DNA of 64,000 nucleotides from Microbulbifer celer (GTDB lineage: Bacteria > Pseudomonadota > Gammaproteobacteria > Pseudomonadales > Cellvibrionaceae), in the NCBI RefSeq assembly GCF_020991125.1, contig NZ_CP087715.1, forward strand, positions 3,072,501 to 3,136,500, read 5' to 3'. This document shows, one piece after another, positions 23,503 through 32,186 of the stretch. Within the stretch, counting starts at the first letter, position 1; each line of letters begins with the position of its first letter. The notes below the pieces were generated by a model that saw nothing but the letters and a program-made list of their open reading frames with translations, was not told the DNA's origin and searched no databases. The translations under genes were made by a program, and so were the position numbers.

Positions 23503-26500
23503 TTAGAGCGCTGATACTTCTACGGGGATGCCGTTCAGTACCGCATTGCCCGAGAGCGCGTCTACCATACGGTCGTCGGTCAGATCGTTTGAATTGATCC
23601 CCGGATTGGTTTTTGCCACCCGCAGCTCGACGCCTTCCAGGTCGTGCCCCCAGCCGTGGGGCAGGCAGACTACGCCGGGCATCACGGAGTCCGTCACTTC
23701 AATCACCACGTTCAGCTGACCGACCCGGGAAGAGATGCTCGCTTTGCCGCCGTCCCGCAGCTTGTATTTTTCCGCATCTAGGGGGTGCATCAACAGTCCG
23801 CAGCGGTCCCGGCCTTTGACCAGGCGCTTGCTGTTGTGCATCCAGGAGTTGTTGGTGCGCAGATCCCGGCGGCCGATCAGCTTGAGCGGGTTGTGTTGTT
23901 TTAGATCGTGGGCAAACTGCTGCAGGCGCCCCAGGTCGGCAATGAATTCGCCGGGCATGGTGTGGATTTTCTTGTCTGCGGTGAACAGGAAATCCGGCAG
24001 ACAGGGCTGCAGCGGCCCCAGGTCCAGGCCGTGGATGAACGTTTTCAACTTCTCGAGGCTGAGGCCGTCCTCGTGGCGGATCACTTCGTTGCCACGATAC
24101 TCGTCAAAGCCTTTACCGTAGGGGCCATGCTGCAGTGCCATGTCCAGTATCTGTACCGGCGTCATGGTCTGCGGCTTGCTGCTGCCCGTCTTGCTTCCCT
24201 TCTTAATAGTTTCGAGCCGTTCGATCAGTCCATTCATGATATCCCAGTCGGACTTCGCACCGGCTTCATGGGGGAACAGCGGCTCGGCAAACTTGGCAGT
24301 GTTGTGTACCGATAACAGATTGAATACCAGGTCGTACTGCTCGTGTTCCAGCGGGCCGGTGGGCGGCAGGATGATATCCGCGTGGCGGGAGGTTTCGTTG
24401 AGGTAGAAATCCAGCGATACCATAAAATCCAACTCGCTCATGCCCTTCTCCAGCAGGCGGCTGTTGGGAGAGGAAAGGCCGGGATTGCCGGCGATACAGA
24501 TAAAGCCGCGTATCTGCCCTTTGCCGGGGGTGGTCATTTCCTCGGCCATTGCGGAGGCGGGCAGCTCGCGGTTGAACTCGGGCAGGCCGCGCACGCGGCT
24601 CTGATAGGTATCAAAGCTGCCGGCCTGATGTGGTTTGACCGCCGCATCCACCGCCGGCCTGGTGAACATCATGCCGCCGCGCCGGTCGAGGTTTCCGGTG
24701 AGGATATTCAGCACGTTGATCAGGTAGTGGTTGAGTGCCCCGAAGGCCTGTGCGGATACGCCCATACGGCCGTAACAGATGGCCTTGTCTGCGGATGCAT
24801 ACTCTTCGGCGATGCGCTCGATTTCCGCCTGCTCGATGCCGCACAGCTCGGCAATCTCTGCCATGGAGAACAGGTTGAAGGTGTCGAGTAATTCGTTCCA
24901 GTGATCCAGCATGTCCGCCAACCTGCCGGGCCTGTATAGCTCCTTGCGGATAATGTGCTGGATCAGCCCCACCAGGAAAATGGCATCGGTGGCCGGGCGG
25001 ATAAAGTGATGTTCCTGGGCGTAGCGGGCGGTTTCATTTTTGCGCGGGTCAATCAATACCAGCTTGCCGCCGCGGGCATGGATCCCTTCCAGGCGCTTGA
25101 GGATATCCCCCGCGGACATCAGGCTGCCATTGGACGCCGCCGGGTTTGCGCCCAGCATCAACATATAGTCGGTGTGGTCCACATCGGGAATGGTGAACAC
25201 CTGGCCGTGCCCGAACATCAGGTAGGAACACAGCTGGTGTGGCATCTGGTCCAGAGACGCGGCGGTAAAGATATTGCGGGTGTTGAGGACTTTTTTCAGT
25301 TTGTTGGTGGTGAGTAGCAGGCCCAGGTTGTGGGAGGTGGGATTGCCCCAGTAGGCCGCCAGGGCGTCCTCGCCGTACTGCGCCTGCACCCGGGCGAGGC
25401 CCCGGGCGGCATAGTCCAGCGCCTCGTCCCATTCCACTTCCAGCCACTGGCCATCCACTTTGCGCAGAGGCTTTTTCAGTCGGTCCGGATCGTTGTGCAA
25501 GTCCTGCAGGGAATAACCTTTTGGGCAGATATGTCCCCAGCTGTGCGGGTCCTTCTCATCACCGGAGATGGCGATGATCTCGCGCCCACGGTACTGGATT
25601 TCCACACCACACATGGCCTCGCACAGGGTACAGCTGCGGTAGTGGGTTTTGACCGGCAGCCTGGCTTGGGCCTCGGACTCGGCGATGGCCGCGGCGCGGG
25701 CCTCCCGGATCACCTGCAGCATGCGCTCGATGGAGGTTTCTTTACAGCGGGGACGCCCCTGCCTGGCACCCTGTGACTGCTCGTGTTGATCCAGCAGTTG
25801 CCAGTCTGAATAACGGATGGCTTCCACCTGCTTGCGCGCAAAAAGTTGCTCCACATCGCCATCAATGGACTCCGGGGATGGAGGCAGATCGGCCAGCATC
25901 CGGGTAACGGTATCTGCGGCGCACTGCTTGTTGCTGCCGATCACGCCGCTGGCGCCGCGCTTGATCCAGCCCGCTACATAGGCCTGCTTTCCGTCTCCTT
26001 CAATGCGGGAACCTTCAATGCAGGCATCCTCAATCCGGGCATCTTTGTTACTGATTACACCGCGTTGCTGGTCAAACGGCAGTCCGTCAATTGGCATCCC
26101 CTGATAGCCGGTGGCATTGATCACCAGGCCCACGTCCAGCGCGGATCTATCCGGTGTGGCAGTTGCGCGCACGCGGCCATCGTCACCGCTCTGCAAACAG
26201 TTGCGCACAGTGTGGAGTTTCTTGGTACCGCCCTCCTCTTCAATGGATTCCGGGCTGGTCAAAAATAGAAAGCGGATGCGTTTCGTGTCTGCGCTGTTGC
26301 TGAGCGGCCGCTCCGCCACCTTGCGCAGCAGTGCCAGGTTCTGACGGGCTTCACTGAATTCCGGCTTCGCCATTTCCGCTTCAGACACAGGATCCAGTTC
26401 CAGGTCCTGCGGGTTGATGATCAGGTCCAGGCCTTCGAGGGCGATCAGCTGTTCCAGTTCTTTGGGGGTAAACGCAGCCTGCAACACACCGCGCCGGGCC

Positions 26501-27363
26501 AGCAGGCAGACCTCCTTGATGTTGCTATCGCGCAGCGCCAACAGTGCGGGATCGGCGATGTCGGTTTGGGCCAGCTCGGTGTGGGGCAATACCAGCATAC
26601 GGGCGATATCCAGCGCCACATTGCCAATGCCGATCACCGCCGCGCGCTCGGCGGTGAAATCCGGGGAGAGGGATTGATTGTCCGGGTGGCCATTGTACCA
26701 ACCGACGAATTCCGACGAGCCGAAGATGTTGCCGAGATCTGCACCGGGAATGGACAGCGGGCGGCTTTGCGAACCGCCGGTGGCATACACCACGCCGTGA
26801 TACAGCGTGCTCAGTTCTGCCACTGAGATATCCCGGCCGATGGCCACATTGCCAAAAAAGCGTACCTGCGGATTTTCCGCGATCCGCTCGAAACTGGCGC
26901 TGATGGATTTGATGCGGGGATGATCCGGGGCGACACCGTAGCGCACCAGCCCAAAGGGCGTTGGCAGACGCTCGAAGATATCCACCTGCGCCGCGGGCAT
27001 GTTTTTCAGAATCGCCTCGGCGGTATAGAAACCGGAGGGGCCGGCACCCACCACGGCAAAGCGGGCACTGAGGGCGGACTGGGCGCTGGTCGCAGCGGCC
27101 TGGAACACGCTTTCGCGGATGGGCGGCAGCACCCTGGCCCGCTCCGCATTCAGCGCAATATAGTGCCGCTGATCTTCCGGTACCGACGATTGCGGGTGAA
27201 TGGCGCGCTCGGGGCATTCGGTCAGGCACGCATTGCAGTCGATGCAGGTGTCCGGGTCGATATACAGCATCGCGTCCCCGGCGCGGAACGCGTCTACCGG
27301 GCACACATCCACACAGTTGGTGTGTTTGTGGTTGATACAGGCTTCGGTGACCACATAGGCCAT
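23503..27363 (-). CDS. Fusion: 7Fe ferredoxin + ferredoxin-NADP reductase + molybdopterin oxidoreductase
   Basis: The 1286-residue cytosolic protein joins three redox modules in one intact frame. Residues 1-56 are an FdxA-like 7Fe ferredoxin (Cys 9, 17, 21, 40, 43, 46, 50). Residues about 100-530 are an FprA/adrenodoxin reductase-type FAD enzyme with GAGPSG (106-111) and VIGIGNVALDIAR for NADP. From about 570 on is a bis-MGD molybdopterin oxidoreductase with CTLCEAMC...CPKG binding a 4Fe-4S cluster, GNPTSHNLG, and a C-terminal dinucleotide-binding domain. Electrons from NADPH could pass to the Mo site or the reverse. The substrate is unknown. Start ATG 27363 has GAGGGA 9 nt upstream. A GST gene follows and an AraC regulator is divergent. 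Confidence 0.88.
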   Translation of the reverse strand: MAYVVTEACINHKHTNCVDVCPVDAFRAGDAMLYIDPDTCIDCNACLTECPERAIHPQSSVPEDQRHYIALNAERARVLPPIRESVFQAAATSAQSALSARFAVVGAGPSGFYTAEAILKNMPAAQVDIFERLPTPFGLVRYGVAPDHPRIKSISASFERIAENPQVRFFGNVAIGRDISVAELSTLYHGVVYATGGSQSRPLSIPGADLGNIFGSSEFVGWYNGHPDNQSLSPDFTAERAAVIGIGNVALDIARMLVLPHTELAQTDIADPALLALRDSNIKEVCLLARRGVLQAAFTPKELEQLIALEGLDLIINPQDLELDPVSEAEMAKPEFSEARQNLALLRKVAERPLSNSADTKRIRFLFLTSPESIEEEGGTKKLHTVRNCLQSGDDGRVRATATPDRSALDVGLVINATGYQGMPIDGLPFDQQRGVISNKDARIEDACIEGSRIEGDGKQAYVAGWIKRGASGVIGSNKQCAADTVTRMLADLPPSPESIDGDVEQLFARKQVEAIRYSDWQLLDQHEQSQGARQGRPRCKETSIERMLQVIREARAAAIAESEAQARLPVKTHYRSCTLCEAMCGVEIQYRGREIIAISGDEKDPHSWGHICPKGYSLQDLHNDPDRLKKPLRKVDGQWLEVEWDEALDYAARGLARVQAQYGEDALAAYWGNPTSHNLGLLLTTNKLKKVLNTRNIFTAASLDQMPHQLCSYLMFGHGQVFTIPDVDHTDYMLMLGANPAASNGSLMSAGDILKRLEGIHARGGKLVLIDPRKNETARYAQEHHFIRPATDAIFLVGLIQHIIRKELYRPGRLADMLDHWNELLDTFNLFSMAEIAELCGIEQAEIERIAEEYASADKAICYGRMGVSAQAFGALNHYLINVLNILTGNLDRRGGMMFTRPAVDAAVKPHQAGSFDTYQSRVRGLPEFNRELPASAMAEEMTTPGKGQIRGFICIAGNPGLSSPNSRLLEKGMSELDFMVSLDFYLNETSRHADIILPPTGPLEHEQYDLVFNLLSVHNTAKFAEPLFPHEAGAKSDWDIMNGLIERLETIKKGSKTGSSKPQTMTPVQILDMALQHGPYGKGFDEYRGNEVIRHEDGLSLEKLKTFIHGLDLGPLQPCLPDFLFTADKKIHTMPGEFIADLGRLQQFAHDLKQHNPLKLIGRRDLRTNNSWMHNSKRLVKGRDRCGLLMHPLDAEKYKLRDGGKASISSRVGQLNVVIEVTDSVMPGVVCLPHGWGHDLEGVELRVAKTNPGINSNDLTDDRMVDALSGNAVLNGIPVEVSAL

Positions 27364-27516
27364 GGGGTTGGCTCCCTCAAACTCATCGAGCTTGTTGTTA
27401 TTCTGGTGCTGATTCTGGTGCGTCGAATGACGGGAATAGTAGGTAAGCGGCCGGGGAAAGTATTGACGCTTTGGCCTGCATTGACATTTTGTGCCAGATC
27501 GCAAACACTCGGTTGC
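27364..27516. promoter_or_regulatory. Divergent promoter region of the oxidoreductase fusion and AraC gene
   Basis: The 153-bp gap holds a TTGACA hexamer at 27481-27486 on the plus strand and a TTGACG at about 27459, plausible -35 elements. No clear palindrome was found. Confidence 0.4.
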
Positions 27517-28542
27517 ATGTCGGAATCTGCCACCATCCCCGCCACCATACCGGCCAGCTTTATTGCCGTGTTGCAGCGCTACGTAGAACTGCGCGGCATC
27601 CGCGCGCCGGCCTATGGGGAAAAGCTCGCGCAGTACCGCGCGCGCAGCAAGATGGAAAACCGGGAGTTCGATGCCCTGCTGCACGACCTGTATGCGCTGG
27701 ATCCCGAGCCGGCCTTTGGGATAAAAATCGGCAAGCTGGTTGAGCCGAAAGACTTCGGCCTGGTGGGATACCTGTTGACCGCCTGCAGCACCCTGGGCCA
27801 GGCACTGACCCGTTACGGGCACTACCAGACACTGATACTGTCCACCCTGAGCACCTGGGTGGAAGTGGGCGACGACGTGATAAGCCACCGCTGGAATCTG
27901 CACGATGTGGAAACACCCATCTCCTGCGAATTCGGCGTATCCATTTTTATCACCCTGGTTCAGAGCCTGATCGGAAAACCGGTGCCACCGATTCACGTCG
28001 GGCTGCCGTTTGCCACCCCGGAACAGCCGCAGATTTATCGGGACCTACTGCAGTGCCCGGTCACCTTCAATTCTGAGTGCCTGATGGTGGATGTGCCGGC
28101 AAAAATTATGTGGATGACCATCACCAGCCGTGATCCGTACATGCGCAAGATTTTCGACCGCCAAGCGCAGGCGATGTTGAAGTCCGAAGGGGAAAATCGA
28201 TCCGACAGCTTTGAAGAGTTTTTCGAGGCGCTACAGCAGCAGGTTCTGATGGCGATGAAGGATGGCGACACCTCTGCCCGATCGGTGTCCCGGCAGATGG
28301 GTATCTCACTACGCAGTTTTTACCGGCTACTGGCCAACGAGGGGTACAGCTATCGTAGTATCGTGGCCGGATTGCGCCAGCGTCTGGCAAAAAAGTATTT
28401 ACAGGACCCGAGTCTGTCTTATGCGGATGTGGCTATGTTGCTGGGTTATTCCGAACAGAGTGCCTTTACCCGCGCGTTCAGGGACTGGATGGGGATCACA
28501 CCTGGAGATTACCGTAAGCAGAAAGGGATTGTACTCAGCTGA
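27517..28542 (+). CDS. AraC-family regulator with arabinose-binding-like N-domain
   Basis: The 341-residue protein has the long N-terminal domain typical of OruR/ArgR-like AraC regulators (PF12625 type; FGLVGYLLTACSTLGQALTRY) and a C-terminal double helix-turn-helix (SARSVSRQMGISLRSFYRLL, then LSYADVAMLLGYSEQSAFTRAFRDWMG). Divergent placement 153 bp from the redox fusion suggests it controls that gene and the GST in response to their substrate. A cytosolic DNA-binding protein; ligand unknown. ATG 27517 matches the family start. Confidence 0.9.
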   Translation: MSESATIPATIPASFIAVLQRYVELRGIRAPAYGEKLAQYRARSKMENREFDALLHDLYALDPEPAFGIKIGKLVEPKDFGLVGYLLTACSTLGQALTRYGHYQTLILSTLSTWVEVGDDVISHRWNLHDVETPISCEFGVSIFITLVQSLIGKPVPPIHVGLPFATPEQPQIYRDLLQCPVTFNSECLMVDVPAKIMWMTITSRDPYMRKIFDRQAQAMLKSEGENRSDSFEEFFEALQQQVLMAMKDGDTSARSVSRQMGISLRSFYRLLANEGYSYRSIVAGLRQRLAKKYLQDPSLSYADVAMLLGYSEQSAFTRAFRDWMGITPGDYRKQKGIVLS

Positions 28543-28612
28543 AAACGTGGACAAATAACGTTCTACCAATTTCCACCCTTAAAAACCAGAAAAAACTTAA
28601 ACCAATACTCGT

Positions 28613-28765
28613 ATGAACCGAAAATGTTTTCTTCAAGCAGCGGTAGCTATCACAGCTATCATTTCACTTTCTGCCTTCGGTAAGTCACCGTTTATCAAAA
28701 TCGACGATTTTCAGATCGAGCATAAAATATCTGGTCAAACAACTGAACGATCAGAAAATACCTAG
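28613..28765 (+). CDS. Possible short exported peptide or gene remnant
   Basis: A 50-residue frame starts MNRKCFLQAAVAITAIISLSAFG, a good signal peptide, and ends in a hydrophilic tail (DDFQIEHKISGQTTERSENT). No ribosome site is obvious. It may be a remnant of a longer secreted protein. It ends 11 nt before the acetyltransferase gene. Not recognised. Confidence 0.35.
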   Translation: MNRKCFLQAAVAITAIISLSAFGKSPFIKIDDFQIEHKISGQTTERSENT

Positions 28766-28776
28766 ACGGATTAACG

Positions 28777-29349
28777 ATGTATTTTCAGAACAGTACTAAT
28801 TTCGAAGTACTATCTACCAAACACACCTCTGCACTACTCAAATTTGAAACAGAAAACCGACTGTGGTTTGAAAAGTTTATAGCCGCCAGAAATCCGGACT
28901 TCTATACCCACCCTGGGGTCACAGAGCATATAACCGAGTGTTTACAACTCATGCGTCAGAAATCAATGTATCCAGCACTAATGGTTACTAATAATGAGCT
29001 ACTGGGCAGGTTCAACTTAAGAGAAATTGATCACTCCAGACAGTCTGCGATGCTAGGATATCGGGTAGCAGAAAAGCACAAAGGGAAAGGAGTCGCCACA
29101 AAGGGCGTCGGTAAACTATTACAAATTTCCGTTCAGAAACTTGGTCTAAATACTATCAGAGCACTTGTTCTCGATAATAACGCTGCCTCTGCGCGAGTTC
29201 TACTAAAGCACGGTTTTGAATGTATAAGATACACTCCGGAATTTCGGGAAGTAAACGGGAAAACTTATGGTTGCCGGGAGTACTGCTGGAACGCAACTTC
29301 GCGCAACACAGTCTCGCTTGAGCACCATCTTCATAGCCATTTAACCTGA
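28777..29349 (+). CDS. GNAT-family N-acetyltransferase
   Basis: The 190-residue protein is a RimJ/RimL-type GNAT enzyme: LGYRVAEKHKGKGVATKGVG (about 88-107) contains the acetyl-CoA loop (R/Q-x-x-G-x-G/A) as KHKGKGVAT, followed by NTIRALVLDNNAASARVLLKHGFE, the usual last helix. It would acetylate a protein N-terminus or small amine. Base composition is more AT-rich than the neighbours, hinting at acquisition. The 29350-29624 gap after it shows no gene. Confidence 0.88.
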   Translation: MYFQNSTNFEVLSTKHTSALLKFETENRLWFEKFIAARNPDFYTHPGVTEHITECLQLMRQKSMYPALMVTNNELLGRFNLREIDHSRQSAMLGYRVAEKHKGKGVATKGVGKLLQISVQKLGLNTIRALVLDNNAASARVLLKHGFECIRYTPEFREVNGKTYGCREYCWNATSRNTVSLEHHLHSHLT

Positions 29350-29624
29350 GGCGCCAGAATTCTACCGCGTGCGTGACCCAATGTAAGGAGAATAAGTCGA
29401 AGCTAGTAATAACTGTGCTGGATATTCTTTTTTGCAGTCCAGTTACAGATTTACTGTAGTTCGCCGAAGAGAGCTGCCTGCCCGATAAAGACACTTTAAT
29501 TGAGCTCGAAGACCCCGGTGCATTTGTCAGGACACTGGAAGTAAAAAGGAGGAGCCAGGGAACCCCCGATTCCTCACTTTAAATGCTTCGCTAAATTCCT
29601 GAACCGTTATCGGTCCGATAGCGC

Positions 29625-31901
29625 TCAGTGCAACACAATCACTTCATTAGCATCCAGATTCAGCACCGCAGAGCCGCCACTCACGCTTACCGAATCGCTG
29701 CCAACCAGACTGCTGTACTGTCCATCGGCAAGCGCCAGATTACTCACATTGATTGAGGTGCTGCCGCCGCGGTTTACCGCCACCATCACCACATCACTAC
29801 CCTCGATCCGCTCGTAAACCAGAATATCCTGATTCACCCAGCGTTCGCTGTAGCTGCCGGATGCGAGCGCGGGGCTGTTCTCGCGTAGGTTAGCGAGTGC
29901 GCTGATCAGCTGGAAAGCATCGCTGGTTTCACTGAAAGACGGCATGCCTTCGCGGTTGTACGGGTCGTGTCCTATCTGACCATCACCGTTGGCATCGAAC
30001 CAGGTGCTGTTCTGCTCGCTGCCGTAGTAAATCGTCGGGATGCCCGGCAGGGTCATGACCAGCGCCATACCCAGATTCTGGCGCGCGTCCGCGAGGGGCT
30101 TGGAGAAACCTTTGCCGGTGCGTCCGTTATCCACAGGGCCGGTGGTTTGCAGGAACACGCTGGTGCGGGTGGCATCGTGGTTATCGAGGAAGATGGGCTG
30201 CCAGCTGTCGCGGCCGTTCATCGCACCCGGGCGCGATGTGATATGCGTGTTCAGCTGGGTCATGGTGATATCACCGGCGATCGCCTCCTCGATATGATTG
30301 CGCAATTGGAAGTCCAGCAGCTCAGAGCCGCGGTCTTCGCTCAGGAATTGCATCGACAGGCTCTCTCCGGCACCGGCGCCATACCATTCGCCGAAGATAT
30401 ACACTTCCGGATCCTGCGCGCGTACCGCATTACTGAAGCGATTGATAAAGCTCGGCTCGATATGTTTGATGGCGTCGATACGGAAGGCATCCACACCGTG
30501 TTCCATCCACTTCAGCGCGGCGTCGATCAGGTACTGGTCCGCGGCGCTGTTGCTGCTGATACCGTGATTGAAGTCGGTGAGGTTGAACAGGGTTTTGTTG
30601 CGGAAGGCCCAGGGATCGTCCCACTCGCCACCGCAACTGGTAGACGGATCGCTGTCACCGCAGTCGGCGATGGCGCCGTTGTGGTGATACCAGGTACCGT
30701 TGTCCAGGTTTACATCGGTGATGAAGGTGCCCTCTTTGTAGAGCGCGCCGAACTCGTACTGGTCGTCCTGATTGGAGTGGTTGAGGGCAATATCCAGCAC
30801 CAGCTTCATGCCGCGGGCTTCCATCTCCGCATCCAGCTGGTCGACGAGCGCCCAGTCGCCCATGTGTTCGTCCACTGCGTAAAAGTCGCGGCCCCAGTAG
30901 CCGTGGTAGGCGCCTTCGCTGCCGGATGCATCAATATTGTCGTTCAGTGGGGTCACCCAGATGGCGGTGATGCCGAGGGCTTCCAGATAGTCGAGCTTGT
31001 CGATCAGGCCCTGGATATCGCCGCCCCAGTATTTCTTCCATTCCGACAGGCCGCCGGCGGATTTGCTGGTGGAGGTGGCGGCGGCGTTGTTGCCGTTGTC
31101 GTTACTGGTGTCGCCGTTGTAGAAGCGGTCCACAAATACGAAATACATGCTGCGGTTGCGGAAGTCGGACTGCACGGGCTGCACCACTTCACATCCGTTG
31201 GCATCCACCGTGGCTCCGGCAGGGGTGTCGGGGCAGTTGTCCTGGCTGTCGGGCACGCCGTCGTTATCACTGTCCGCCTCGACCGCGCCGCAGTTTGCGC
31301 CCAGGTCGGTGGTTACGCTGACCAGTGAACTGGTTTCGGCATTGGCGACAATATAGGTCCAGCCGCTAGCCGCCGCGTCCTGGGCCGGGAACTCACCACC
31401 GCTCCAGCTGCCGCTGGGATCGATCTTGAAGCGCGGGCCGCCGTTGCCGTCGCCGCTGTCGAAGTTGCGGCAGGCATCGTACTCGTCGGTCTCGCCGATG
31501 CGGGCCATCAGGTCACCGGCGACCCAGCTGTTGTGGGTACCGCGCAGGTGCAGGGTGGCATCCGGGGTTTCGGGGTCTTCGGCGGGAAGGATGTCGTAGT
31601 CTTTGCTGTCGGTATAGAACCTGATGTCCCAGGTGCCGGCGGGAACCGCGATATTGTTCCCGTTCTGCTGGCCATTTGCCCCGTAGTTTTCGCTCCAGTC
31701 TCCCCAGCGGTCGAACTTGATCTCGCCGGCAGCGGAGAACACCACATCGTCCGCCAGCATGGTGTTGCTGCCGACATCCTGCATCTGATCGGCCTGCCAG
31801 TTGTTGTGGGTGCCGCGCAGGAACCATTCCGCCTGCGCCATGGAACTCGCCCCCAGCAGCAGTGCTGCCAGGGCCAGATAGCTCTTGGTCATTTTCATCA
31901 T
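29625..31901 (-). CDS. Secreted GH13 alpha-amylase with N-terminal starch-binding-like modules
   Basis: The 758-residue protein has a signal peptide (cleavage near AQA/EW), then two RGTHNxW modules (about 25-110, 115-205) that look like starch-binding or X-type domains, a thrombospondin-3-like calcium repeat (DSDNDGVPDSQDNCPDT, about 210-235), and a GH13 barrel. Catalytic residues seen are Asp in GVDAFRIDAIKH (about 475), Glu in IFGEWY (about 504) and Asp in FLDNHD (about 575). The arrangement resembles CGTase/maltogenic amylases. It would cleave alpha-1,4 bonds in starch outside the cell. The promoter region has the shared MalT-like motif at 32006-32030. Confidence 0.93.
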   Translation of the reverse strand: MMKMTKSYLALAALLLGASSMAQAEWFLRGTHNNWQADQMQDVGSNTMLADDVVFSAAGEIKFDRWGDWSENYGANGQQNGNNIAVPAGTWDIRFYTDSKDYDILPAEDPETPDATLHLRGTHNSWVAGDLMARIGETDEYDACRNFDSGDGNGGPRFKIDPSGSWSGGEFPAQDAAASGWTYIVANAETSSLVSVTTDLGANCGAVEADSDNDGVPDSQDNCPDTPAGATVDANGCEVVQPVQSDFRNRSMYFVFVDRFYNGDTSNDNGNNAAATSTSKSAGGLSEWKKYWGGDIQGLIDKLDYLEALGITAIWVTPLNDNIDASGSEGAYHGYWGRDFYAVDEHMGDWALVDQLDAEMEARGMKLVLDIALNHSNQDDQYEFGALYKEGTFITDVNLDNGTWYHHNGAIADCGDSDPSTSCGGEWDDPWAFRNKTLFNLTDFNHGISSNSAADQYLIDAALKWMEHGVDAFRIDAIKHIEPSFINRFSNAVRAQDPEVYIFGEWYGAGAGESLSMQFLSEDRGSELLDFQLRNHIEEAIAGDITMTQLNTHITSRPGAMNGRDSWQPIFLDNHDATRTSVFLQTTGPVDNGRTGKGFSKPLADARQNLGMALVMTLPGIPTIYYGSEQNSTWFDANGDGQIGHDPYNREGMPSFSETSDAFQLISALANLRENSPALASGSYSERWVNQDILVYERIEGSDVVMVAVNRGGSTSINVSNLALADGQYSSLVGSDSVSVSGGSAVLNLDANEVIVLH

Positions 31902-32005
31902 CTCGGTTGGTTATTTTTATCGATCGTGCGCCCGGGGCGTGCTTCCACCGCAAGAGCACCGCCTTACCGGGGCAAGTCACATACTGGCGAACTGGCTGGT
32001 CAATG

Positions 32006-32030
32006 CCTCCTCCCTGCCTGGGGCGTGGAG
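32006..32030. promoter_or_regulatory. MalT-box-like inverted motif, copy 2
   Basis: Minus strand: CTCCACGCCCCAGG then CAGGGAGGAGG. Positions 32006-32015 match the complement of the MalT box at 9 of 10. It lies about 105-130 bp before the GH13 start on the minus strand, within the divergent promoter region. Confidence 0.6.
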
Positions 32031-32070
32031 GAAGTACGCGCCAGGCCAGATGGATACAACCGGAGAGCGA

Positions 32071-32092
32071 CTCCCCCCGACGGGAGGGGGAT
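32071..32092. promoter_or_regulatory. MalT-box-like inverted motif, copy 3
   Basis: Plus strand CTCCCCCCGA then CGGGAGGGGGAT, a weaker relative of the same motif, 95-116 bp before the cyclomaltodextrinase start. Confidence 0.45.
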
Positions 32093-32186
32093 AACAGGGC
32101 GCACAAGTACGGGCACAATGTTGAAAAAAAGTGCGAATAATCCACCCGGGTAAAGCGCCCAGGTCCAATAACAGGTGACCGCGACG

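Noticed and set aside
27364-27996. Extra N-terminal 211 codons of the redox fusion
   Set aside because: The upstream in-frame extension overlaps the divergent AraC gene and has no domain; the ferredoxin start at 27363 has a ribosome site.
29967-31328. Long plus-strand frame of 453 codons opposite the secreted amylase
   Set aside because: It is an antisense shadow of a GC-rich GH13 gene whose catalytic motifs are clear on the minus strand.
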